This document shows, in pieces, positions 5,671 through 12,426 of a stretch of DNA of 15,275 nt. Source of the DNA: CAZMLC01 sp964567125 (lineage in GTDB: Bacteria > Verrucomicrobiota > Kiritimatiellia > RFP12 > UBA1067); the NCBI GenBank assembly GCA_964567125.1, contig CAZMLC010000065.1, positions 1 to 15,275 on the forward strand. The letters run 5' to 3'. Made by a program: the position numbers and the translations under genes. The notes under the pieces are model-generated. The model was not told the DNA's origin. It was given only the letters and a program-made list of their open reading frames with translations, and ran no database searches. Each line of letters opens with the position of its first letter. The stretch's first letter is position 1.

Positions 5671-6747
5671 TTAGCCGTTGCGCTTCTCGAAGTCCTTCAT
5701 GAAGTCGACGAGCGTGTCGACCCCTGCAACCGGGAAGGCATTGTAGATCGAGGCGCGGATACCGCCTACGGAACGATGACCCTTGAGTTGCTTCATCCCT
5801 GCTTCAGAGGCCTGCTTGATGAAGAGCGCTTCGAGCTCCTCGGCCGGCAGACGGAAGGTGATGTTCATGTCGGAACGGAACTCCTTCTTCGCGGTGCCGC
5901 GATAGAAGCTCGAGGCGTCGATGACGTCGTAGATCTTCTGCGCTTTATCGCGGTTCTGCTTGAAGAGATTTGCAACGCCCATCTTCTTTACCCAGCGCGT
6001 GGTCAGGCAGAGCATATAGATGCTGTAGCAGGGCGGCGTGTTGTAGAGGGAGTTCTCTTCAATGTGCGTGGTGTAGCGCAGCATGGTCGGCAGCGCGATG
6101 TTGCCCTTTTCAGCGAAGTCCTTGCGGATCGCGACGCAGGCCACGCCGGAGGGACCGAGGTTCTTCTGCGCGCCGGCGTAGATCATGGCGAACTTGGTAT
6201 AGTCGCGCGGGCAGGAGAGGATGTCGGAGGACATATCGCCGATCAAGGGGGAACCCGTGACCGGGATCTCCTTCAGCTGCGTACCTGCGATCGTCTCGTT
6301 CGTGGTGATGTGGCTGTAGGCCGCATTGGCCGACCACTTCATCTCGCTGGCCTCAGGCATGCGCGTCGGAATATCCTTCTGGCAATCCGCGACGATGTTG
6401 ACGTTGCCGATGATGCGCGCCTGCTTCACGGCTGCGGCACCCCAGGAACCGGCATTCACGTAATCCGCGGTCTGACCTTGTCCTAGGAAATTCATGGGGA
6501 TCATGGCGAACTGCATGCTGGCGCCGCCCTGCAGGAAGAGCACCGCGTAATCATCGTTCAAACCCAATAACTCTTTCATGTTGGCCGCTGCTTCGTTGTG
6601 AAGCGCATCATATTCTTTCCCGCGATGCGACATCTCCATAACCGACATGCCGGATCCCTTATAATTCACGAGATCGGCTTGAGCCTCTTGAAGAACCTCC
6701 AACGGTAATACAGCTGGACCTGCACTAAAATTGTAGACACGTGACAT
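5671..6747 (-). CDS. serC: Phosphoserine aminotransferase
   Basis: A 358-aa class-V aminotransferase that converts 3-phosphohydroxypyruvate and glutamate to phosphoserine, the second step of serine synthesis. The start MSRVYNFSAGPAVLP is the family hallmark; GMSVMEMSHRGKEY (33-46), LFLQGGASMQFAMIP (70-84) and YAGAQKNLGPSG with Schiff-base Lys195 follow. At the end, KGHRSVGGIRASIYNA is the usual substrate-binding signature. Length is normal. AAGGA lies 7 nt before the ATG, with a promoter further upstream. It is a separate transcription unit from the sulfur genes but on the same strand, and its product, after dephosphorylation, supplies the serine used by the nearby cystathionine beta-synthase. 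No serA or serB is in the window. Confidence 0.95.
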   Translation of the reverse strand: MSRVYNFSAGPAVLPLEVLQEAQADLVNYKGSGMSVMEMSHRGKEYDALHNEAAANMKELLGLNDDYAVLFLQGGASMQFAMIPMNFLGQGQTADYVNAGSWGAAAVKQARIIGNVNIVADCQKDIPTRMPEASEMKWSANAAYSHITTNETIAGTQLKEIPVTGSPLIGDMSSDILSCPRDYTKFAMIYAGAQKNLGPSGVACVAIRKDFAEKGNIALPTMLRYTTHIEENSLYNTPPCYSIYMLCLTTRWVKKMGVANLFKQNRDKAQKIYDVIDASSFYRGTAKKEFRSDMNITFRLPAEELEALFIKQASEAGMKQLKGHRSVGGIRASIYNAFPVAGVDTLVDFMKDFEKRNG

Positions 6748-6808
6748 AATTCAATCCTTGTTTGTAGCAGCGACGAGACATTCCCCCCACCACTGTTTGC
6801 GTTGAGCC

Positions 6809-6840
6809 AGTATAATGCCTAGACTCAATCGATAAGTCAA
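6809..6840 (-). promoter_or_regulatory. probable serC promoter
   Basis: Minus-strand TTGACT (6835-6840), a 17-nt spacer, then CATTAT (6812-6817); TATACT at 6809-6814 is an alternative -10 with a longer spacer. The predicted 5' UTR of serC is about 55 nt. Confidence 0.55.
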
Positions 6841-6847
6841 GTGCCAA

Positions 6848-6883
6848 TAAAAAAACCGGGATCGGCTTGCACCGATCCCGGTT
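6848..6883 (-). terminator. strong minus-strand terminator upstream of serC
   Basis: Twelve perfect base pairs (minus AACCGGGATCGG with CCGATCCCGGTT, 6-nt loop) followed by seven T. It stands immediately before the serC promoter and would stop transcripts coming from the right. No convincing minus-strand gene is visible between it and the assembly gap. Confidence 0.88.
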
Positions 6884-7540
6884 GGGTGTGTATGACAGGA
6901 GTGGTCTATATACTATTATTGGGTTGTGTGTTAACTGCTCACGCGCTATTGCGAATGAATCAGCCAACGCCGCTTTATAAGCATTCCGCGTGCCAAGTCT
7001 TGGTTGGCTTAACTTTTTTGTTTCACGTCGCCGCTCTTTTGTTGTTTTCGCCATAACACCGTGAATTTTAACCGAAAAATAGTGCGGCGTGTGCCATGCG
7101 GATCGCGCCTGCGTGCGCAAATGCACNNNNNNNNNNNNNNNNNNNNNNNNNNNNNNNNNNNNNNNNNNNNNNNNNNNNNNNNNNNNNNNNNNNNNNNNNN
7201 NNNNNNNNNNNNNNNNNNNNNNNNNNCATGCGGATCGCGCCTGCGTGCGCAAATGCACAGTTTTAATTTAAAAAACTGAACAAATGCGTACAGTTGTATA
7301 CATTTTTTGCAGCCCAGCTGTGTTCTGCATGAAGCACCTGATTGCTAAAAAACGTCACGCGCTGTGCCATTTTGCGCGGGGATGGGTGTGCGGATCATCG
7401 TGCGGGGTCTGGACGCCAGGTTGTACGCGCGAAGGGAGACGATCGGCAAGACTGTTTTCCGGTGCGTCCGCGGGCCTGCCGTGTGCGCGTAGGCGCATCG
7501 CGGCCATCGCGGCCGGCCCTGCGTCCACGATGCTTTCCTG
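6884..7540. other. intergenic stretch without a convincing gene, interrupted by an assembly gap
   Basis: Left of the gap (6884-7126) the sequence is more AT-rich than its neighbours; the only long frame there is a minus-strand one that would run through the serC terminator and promoter. Right of it (7259-7540) the sequence turns GC-rich with short dyads and a CATCGCGGC direct repeat, but the frames look random and none has a good ribosome-binding site. I saw no tRNA, SRP RNA, RNase P RNA or tmRNA signature. Confidence 0.6.
7095..7258. repeat. 32-bp identical sequence on both sides of a 100-N gap
   Basis: The 32 bases that start CATGCGGATCGCGCC and end GCGCAAATGCAC occur at 7095-7126 and at 7227-7258, directly against both ends of the gap of exactly 100 N (7127-7226). 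Either two contigs that overlap were scaffolded without being merged, or a tandem repeat collapsed here. Confidence 0.93.
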
Positions 7541-7569
7541 TTGTCGCGGTCTGGAGATTATGATATATT
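7541..7569 (+). promoter_or_regulatory. rpsA promoter
   Basis: TTGTCG (7541-7546), 17-nt spacer, TATATT (7564-7569) with an upstream TGA that makes an extended -10. It predicts a 5' UTR of about 150 nt, which opens with a small hairpin (ATCCTT-TTT-AAGGAT, 7579-7593) and carries a perfect GCTGATCAGC palindrome (7677-7686). Confidence 0.6.
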
Positions 7570-7729
7570 TTTCAATCTATCCTTTTTAAGGATTGTACGC
7601 ATGTAGCGCTTTTACCGGGTGGTTTATGGCGTGGTGCATGTGTGAGTATGAACACCTAACAACATCGTGCAGGCCGGCTGATCAGCGCGTTCGCTGAAAG
7701 TATGGATGCAGGGTGGGAACAGAAAAATT

Positions 7730-9469
7730 ATGGCGAAGATCAAGCCCGTGGCGGCTAAACCGAAAACCGGCGCAGCGTATGACCTGATGTCAGCAGCGCT
7801 CGAACAGCACAGCAAGCAGTTTACGACCGGCACGATTATCAAGGGTAAGATCAGTGGCATCAAGGGGAACGAAGTCCTCGTTGACATTGGTTACAAGTCT
7901 GAGGGAACCGTTCCTTCGAATGATTTTGCAGATATCACAGTGGTCAAGGAAGGCGACGAGATCGATGTGTTGCTGGAGCAGCTCGAAGGCGACAACGGCA
8001 TGGTGGTCCTGAGCAAGAGCCGTGCGGATGAGAAGCTGCGTTGGGACGCGATTCTGAACAAGTACACCGAAGGCGGTGTGGTGAACGGTACGATCCGCAG
8101 CAAGGTCCGTGGCGGCCTGATCGTGGATGTGGACGGCGTGGATGCATTCCTGCCGGGTTCACAAGTCGATGTGACGCCTCCGCATGAGCTGGATGTTTAT
8201 CTTGGCCAGTCGGGTGACTTCAAGGTCATCAAAATCAGCAATGAGCGCCGCAATATCATTGTTTCGCGTCGCGAGCTGATCGAGGATCGCATGGCTGACA
8301 AGAAACGCGAGCTGCTCGGCACGATCGAGAAGGGCCAAGTTCGTCCTGGCCGCGTGAAAAACATCACCGATTTCGGCGCATTCGTCGATCTGGACGGTCT
8401 GGATGGCCTGTTGCACATCACGGACATGAGCTGGGGCCGCATCAAGCACCCGAGCGAAATGTTGCGCGTCGGTCAGGAAATCGATGTCGTTATTCTGGAT
8501 GTCGATATGGATCGCGAGCGCGTCTCGCTGGGCCTCAAGCAGGCGACCCCGAATCCCTGGGAAAATATCGATCAGACCTTCCCGATCGGCAGCCGTCTGC
8601 GTGGCAAGGTTGTCAATTTGGTTCCGTATGGCGCATTCGTCGAGATTCAGCCCGGCATCGAAGGCCTGGTTCACGTCTCGGAATTCTCCTGGACCAAGCG
8701 CGTGGCACGCGCCTCGGATGTGCTCAACGTCGGCGATGAAGTCGATGTGGTCGTCCTCTCAATCGACTCCGCAAACCAGAAGATCGCGCTCGGCATCCGT
8801 CAGACCGAAGCCAATCCCTGGGACACGGTGCAGGATCGTTACCCGGTCGGCAGCCGCGTGAGCGGCAAGGTGCGCAACTTTACGACCTACGGAGCCTTCA
8901 TCGAACTCGAAGAGGGTATCGATGGCATGATCCACGTCTCGGATATGTCCTGGACGCGCAAGATCAACCACCCGAGCGAAATGCTCCAGAAGGGTCAGCT
9001 GGTCGAAGCGGTTGTCCTCGAGGTCAATCCTGCGGATCAGCGCATCAGCTTGGGCCTCAAGCAGGCCAGCGACGATCCGTGGAACACGATTGCCAGCCGC
9101 TATGCGATTGGTCAGATCGTCAAGGGCAAGGTTTCCAAGATCGCCTCCTTCGGCGCGTTTGTTGAACTCGAGGATGGCGTGGACGGTTTGGTCCACATCT
9201 CCCAGATCAGCGATCAGCACGTTGAGAAGGTCAAGGATGCGCTCAAGGTCGGACAGGAAGTGGAAGCGCGCATCGTGAAGATTGATCGCGATGAACGCCG
9301 CATCGGTCTGAGCATCAAGGCTGTCTCGATGAACGATGCACAGCTCGCTGAGCTCACGAAGGACCTGAGCACCACCGACCTGAAGCCGGGCGAAAACCTG
9401 GTGGGTCTGGCTGCTGCGTTCGACGACGCCTTCGCACAGAGCGAAGAGTGGCGTCCGGGCGTCGAGTAA
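7730..9469 (+). CDS. rpsA: 30S ribosomal protein S1
   Basis: A 579-aa protein built from six S1 (OB-fold) RNA-binding domains, roughly at residues 34-97, 115-181, 202-270, 287-357, 373-444 and 460-530. The last four carry the clear GxVxNxxxxGAFVxLxxGxxGLxHxSxxSW pattern, the first two the diverged forms that dock S1 on the ribosome. It helps load mRNA, especially with weak ribosome-binding sites. A short tail (MNDAQLAELTKDL... to WRPGVE) follows. Length is close to the six-domain S1 of proteobacteria. I chose MAKIKPV rather than the in-frame ATG at 7706 because it lies nearer to GGGTGGGAA and gives a normal start; the site is weak, as for other rpsA genes. Own promoter and terminator. Confidence 0.95.
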   Translation: MAKIKPVAAKPKTGAAYDLMSAALEQHSKQFTTGTIIKGKISGIKGNEVLVDIGYKSEGTVPSNDFADITVVKEGDEIDVLLEQLEGDNGMVVLSKSRADEKLRWDAILNKYTEGGVVNGTIRSKVRGGLIVDVDGVDAFLPGSQVDVTPPHELDVYLGQSGDFKVIKISNERRNIIVSRRELIEDRMADKKRELLGTIEKGQVRPGRVKNITDFGAFVDLDGLDGLLHITDMSWGRIKHPSEMLRVGQEIDVVILDVDMDRERVSLGLKQATPNPWENIDQTFPIGSRLRGKVVNLVPYGAFVEIQPGIEGLVHVSEFSWTKRVARASDVLNVGDEVDVVVLSIDSANQKIALGIRQTEANPWDTVQDRYPVGSRVSGKVRNFTTYGAFIELEEGIDGMIHVSDMSWTRKINHPSEMLQKGQLVEAVVLEVNPADQRISLGLKQASDDPWNTIASRYAIGQIVKGKVSKIASFGAFVELEDGVDGLVHISQISDQHVEKVKDALKVGQEVEARIVKIDRDERRIGLSIKAVSMNDAQLAELTKDLSTTDLKPGENLVGLAAAFDDAFAQSEEWRPGVE

Positions 9470-9477
9470 TTCGACTC

Positions 9478-9511
9478 AACGGGGCGCCCTGTGGCGCCCC
9501 GTTTGTTTTTA
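9478..9511 (+). terminator. rpsA terminator
   Basis: AACGGGGCGCC pairs perfectly with GGCGCCCCGTT around CTGT, followed by TGTTTTTAT. It begins 9 nt after the rpsA stop. Confidence 0.93.
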
Positions 9512-9558
9512 TCCGTACGAATCGAACGCATCGATGGGGGCGATTCGGCGGATTTTTT
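9511..9558 (+). terminator. second terminator-like hairpin between rpsA and tyrS
   Basis: ATCCG and CGAATCG (9511-9515, 9518-9524) pair with CGATTCG and CGGAT (9541-9547, 9549-9553), 12 bp with a small internal loop and a 16-nt apical loop, and the stem runs into TTTTTT (9553-9558). It abuts the rpsA terminator and ends 23 nt before tyrS. It may be a back-up terminator or, if tyrS is transcribed from upstream, an attenuator. The loop's ATGGGG (9534-9539) could pair with CCCCAT (9565-9570) next to the tyrS start. Confidence 0.68.
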
Positions 9559-9581
9559 CATGATCCCCATTTTCTCTCTCC

Positions 9582-10850
9582 ATGAATATTCTCGATACCT
9601 TTCAGTCGCGCTACCTGTTTGAGGATATGACCAGTCCTGAATTGGCCAAGGCCTTTGATCAGCCGCAGGTCGTGTATGCCGGGTTTGATCCCACCAACGA
9701 CAGCTTGCAGGCCGGCAATTTTGTGACCATCATGGCGTTGGCCCACTTGCAGCGTGCCGGTCACAAGGTGATCGCGCTGGTCGGTGGCGCTACCGGGTTG
9801 ATCGGCGATCCGTCCGGTCGCTCGAAGGAGCGCAACCTCCTGACCGCGGAACAGGTCGAACGCAACCTTGAAGGCATCAAGGAGAACTTGAGCCGCTTTT
9901 TGGATTTCAATCCGGGGTCAGCCAATCCCGCGATTCTGGTGAACAACTACGATTGGTTTAAGACCATCACGTTTCTCGATTTGCTGCGCGATGTCGGCCC
10001 CTATTTCCGCATGGGCGTGATGCTCAGCAAGGACAGCGTGAAGAAACGCCTGGAAGCGGAAGACGGCATGAGCTTCACGGAGTTCTGCTATCAGATTTTG
10101 CAGGGCTACGATTTTCTCCATCTCCACAAGACCTATGGCTGCACCGTGCAGATCGGCGGTTCCGACCAGTGGGGCAACATCACGGCGGGCACGGAGCTGG
10201 TGCGCCGCGTGCTGGGCAAGGAGGTCTTTGGCATGACCTTCCCGCTGGTCTGCGATAGCACCGGCAAGAAGTTCGGCAAGAGCGAAGGCAATGCGATCTT
10301 CCTCGCGGCGAAAAAGACCTCGGTCTACGATTTCTATCAATTCTTCCTGCGCACCATGGATGCGGATGTGATCCGCTATCTGAAGATTTTCACCTTCCTG
10401 CCGATGGAACGCATTGCGGAGCTTGAACAGTGCGTCGCGACTGCGCCGGAGAAGCGCGCGGCGCAGACTGTGCTGGCTGAGGAGCTGACGCGCTGCGTCC
10501 ACGGCGAAGCAGGGCTGGCCATCGCGCGCAAAGCCACCGAGGTGCTGTTCGGCGGATCCATTGAAGGTTTGTCCGCAGACCAGCTTGAGCAGATTTTCGC
10601 GAGCGTAGCCTCCGCGACGCTGCCGCGTGTAGAGGTTGTCGGACAGCCGCTGATCGATGTGCTGACGGCCGCCAAGATGTTCGCCAGCAAGGGCGAGGCG
10701 CGGCGTTTGGTCCAGCAGGGCGGCTTGAGCCTGAATAGTGTCAAGGTCAGCGCAGCGGATGCGGTCGTGCAGACGACGGATTTAATCGAGGGCCGCCTCG
10801 CGGTTGTGCGCAGCGGCAAGAAGAATTACTTTGTGTTAAAGGTGCAGTAA
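9582..10850 (+). CDS. tyrS: Tyrosyl-tRNA synthetase with atypical HIGH motif
   Basis: A 422-aa class I synthetase that charges tRNA-Tyr. The YAGFDPTNDSL segment (32-42), ALVGGATGLIGDPSGRS and QIGGSDQWGNIT are those of bacterial TyrRS; KFGKS at 230-234 is the KMSKS equivalent; residues from about 340 form the C-terminal S4-like tRNA-binding domain (MFASKGEARRLVQQGG...). The HIGH position reads QAGN (43-46), so both histidines that stabilise the activation step in the Bacillus enzyme are replaced, while the threonine just before (T38) is kept. No purine-rich ribosome-binding site precedes the ATG; the upstream bases are TTTTCTCTCTCC. The gene is otherwise intact. Confidence 0.93.
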   Translation: MNILDTFQSRYLFEDMTSPELAKAFDQPQVVYAGFDPTNDSLQAGNFVTIMALAHLQRAGHKVIALVGGATGLIGDPSGRSKERNLLTAEQVERNLEGIKENLSRFLDFNPGSANPAILVNNYDWFKTITFLDLLRDVGPYFRMGVMLSKDSVKKRLEAEDGMSFTEFCYQILQGYDFLHLHKTYGCTVQIGGSDQWGNITAGTELVRRVLGKEVFGMTFPLVCDSTGKKFGKSEGNAIFLAAKKTSVYDFYQFFLRTMDADVIRYLKIFTFLPMERIAELEQCVATAPEKRAAQTVLAEELTRCVHGEAGLAIARKATEVLFGGSIEGLSADQLEQIFASVASATLPRVEVVGQPLIDVLTAAKMFASKGEARRLVQQGGLSLNSVKVSAADAVVQTTDLIEGRLAVVRSGKKNYFVLKVQ

Positions 10851-10894
10851 CCGCGATTTTTAAGCAACGCATGTAAACAAAAGGAGACTGAGCA

Positions 10895-11116
10895 ATGGAA
10901 GAGAAAATCAAGGCAAAGTTGGAAGAGCTGCGCAAGATGCTTCAGGCAGATGGTGGCGATTGCGAACTCGTAGAGATTGCAGACAAGACGGTCAAGCTGC
11001 GTCTGCGCGGTGCCTGCGGATGCTGTCCGCATGCGACGATGACGCTGAAGAACGGCATTGAGCGCGCGCTGCGCGACGCCGTCGATCCTGAAATCATCGT
11101 TGAACGCGCCAATTAA
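10895..11116 (+). CDS. NifU C-terminal / Nfu-type Fe-S protein
   Basis: A 73-aa stand-alone Nfu domain: LQADGGDCELVEI (16-28), then RLRGACGCCPHATMTLKNGIE with the C41-x-x-C44 pair that binds a cluster at a dimer interface, and an extra Cys43 between them. It should act as a carrier or scaffold in Fe-S cluster assembly in the cytoplasm. The length equals the bare domain, without the IscU-like part of full NifU. AAGGAG lies 8 nt upstream of the ATG. It follows tyrS by 44 nt without a terminator, so it may be co-transcribed with it, and has a strong terminator of its own. Confidence 0.9.
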   Translation: MEEKIKAKLEELRKMLQADGGDCELVEIADKTVKLRLRGACGCCPHATMTLKNGIERALRDAVDPEIIVERAN

Positions 11117-11141
11117 GTTCATTTCGCGTGAACGACAATGC

Positions 11142-11176
11142 AGGACGCTGTGCAGATGCACGGCGTCCTTTTTTTA
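11142..11176 (+). terminator. terminator after the Nfu gene
   Basis: AGGACGCTGTGCA pairs with TGCACGGCGTCCT (13 bp, one G-U) and is followed by seven T. It begins 25 nt after the stop codon. Confidence 0.93.
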
Positions 11177-11233
11177 TTGGGAAACGCACGGCGTGCGCGC
11201 GACAAAACGCGACGAAGAAAATAATCTTTCGGA

Positions 11234-11262
11234 TTGAGAAAGACGAGGCGATGAGTTAACCT
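11234..11262 (+). promoter_or_regulatory. possible promoter giving a leaderless transcript
   Basis: TTGAGA (11234-11239), 17-nt spacer, TAACCT (11257-11262). The expected start site, about 7 nt after the -10, falls on the A of the ATG at 11269. The downstream gene has no Shine-Dalgarno sequence next to its start, which fits leaderless initiation. The -10 match is only moderate. Confidence 0.38.
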
Positions 11263-11268
11263 CTTCTT

Positions 11269-12426
11269 ATGCGTGCGGTGGAAGTCACAATCAAGCAGCT
11301 TTTCTCAGGTTCAGTTGAATTTATTGCGCCTTCATTTCAGCGTCCCTATTCCTGGATACGGGCCTCTGCCCAACGCGTGCTGGACGGGGTTTGGTCTGCG
11401 GATCCGGCTGCGCATTTTGTTGGTGCTGTCGTCTCCATGGATATCGGGACCTTCGCGGATGGTCATGCCAAGTCCCTGCTGGTCGACGGCAATCATCGGC
11501 TGATCACGGTGCTACTCATGATCCTCGCGGTGCGCGATCGCGTGGCAGCCTGCGATGCGCACTGGATCCAGACGGTCAATGAGACTTGTTTTATCAAAAC
11601 CGACAGCCGCGGACAGATCTACTTCAAGAACATCCTTCCGCGCAAGGATCAGAAGGTCTTCAAGGCGCTCGTGTTCGGCGCGCCGACACCTTCGCCCGGC
11701 AGCGCGTTGCTACGCACCTATCGCTTTATGTTCGATGCTTTGCAGGGGCGCTCTTGCAACGAACTGACCGCTGCGATGGAGACGCTGTTCGAGCGCTTCA
11801 CCTTTGTCTTGCTCTCGCTGGAACGCAATGAGAATCCCTATCCGATCTTCAAGTTGCTCAACGTCCCGGGCGAAGCCTTCACGTTGAAGGGTTTGAAGGA
11901 ATACGACCGCTTTTCACGCGATCCGGAGTTGATGGCGTTGATCGCAGGCGGCGAATCGCTGGAGGTCGAATTTAAAGAGTCCGCAGTTCAGCACGATAAG
12001 CGCGACAGCGTCGGCTCACTCTCCGTTGTGCGCGCGGTGGCGGGTTTCCTGAACAGTTTTCACGGCGGAACGCTGCTGATCGGCGTGCGCGACGACGGCA
12101 CGATCCGCGGCATTGAAAAAGATTATGCGATTGCCGATCATGGTAAGGCGAACTGGGATGGCTTCAACCTCTACATGCACAACATGCTGCGCATGCGGCT
12201 CTCGGTTGAGAACCCCTTTCTCTTTTACACAATTGAGCGACGCCAGGTTGCGGATCACGATCTCTGTCTCATACGCATCAAACCTGCCAATGCGCCGGTC
12301 TACATCGACAAGCATCTCTATGTCCGATCGGGCTGTCAGACGATCGATATGCTGGGGCCTGATCTAGTGCATTATGTGGCAGCCCGCTGGCCTGCCACGC
12401 AAGCCGGCGCGGAGCGCCGCCCTTAA
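11269..12426 (+). CDS. DUF262 - AlbA_2 (Schlafen-type) fusion protein
   Basis: A 385-aa protein with two recognisable parts. Residues 1 to about 215 match the N-terminal DUF262 domain of GmrSD- and SspE-like proteins: PSFQRPYSW (21-29), LVDGNHRLIT (71-80; the usual DGQQR box is DGNHR here) and PIFKLLNVPGEAFTLKGL (192-209). From about 228 an AlbA_2/Schlafen domain follows: GGESLEVEFKES (227-238), VAGFLNSFHGGTLLIGVRDD (257-276), RGIEKD and an end like VYIDKHLYVRSG. The DUF1524 HNH nuclease part that usually follows DUF262 is absent. Function unknown; DUF262 proteins are often anti-phage nucleases or NTPases and AlbA_2 binds or cuts nucleic acid, so defence or regulation is a possible inference. 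It has no obvious partner gene nearby. Start at the first ATG; no ribosome-binding site is visible. Confidence 0.8.
   Translation: MRAVEVTIKQLFSGSVEFIAPSFQRPYSWIRASAQRVLDGVWSADPAAHFVGAVVSMDIGTFADGHAKSLLVDGNHRLITVLLMILAVRDRVAACDAHWIQTVNETCFIKTDSRGQIYFKNILPRKDQKVFKALVFGAPTPSPGSALLRTYRFMFDALQGRSCNELTAAMETLFERFTFVLLSLERNENPYPIFKLLNVPGEAFTLKGLKEYDRFSRDPELMALIAGGESLEVEFKESAVQHDKRDSVGSLSVVRAVAGFLNSFHGGTLLIGVRDDGTIRGIEKDYAIADHGKANWDGFNLYMHNMLRMRLSVENPFLFYTIERRQVADHDLCLIRIKPANAPVYIDKHLYVRSGCQTIDMLGPDLVHYVAARWPATQAGAERRP

Noticed and set aside
5476..6486. Plus-strand 336-codon frame antisense to serC
   Set aside because: It crosses the tandem repeat and terminator and mirrors serC codons; no family resemblance.
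6725..7054. Minus-strand 109-codon frame starting MAKTTKERRRETKKL upstream of serC
   Set aside because: Its basic start is suggestive, but the frame has no ribosome-binding site and runs through the perfect terminator, the serC promoter and into the serC start in another frame. A truncated real gene remains possible because the assembly is broken nearby.
7284..7589. Plus-strand 101-codon frame between the gap and rpsA
   Set aside because: Cys/Arg-rich random-looking sequence without a ribosome-binding site; its end overlaps the rpsA promoter.
9470..9581. T-box riboswitch for tyrS
   Set aside because: The leader is too short and I saw no T-box consensus; a plain attenuator or double terminator fits better.
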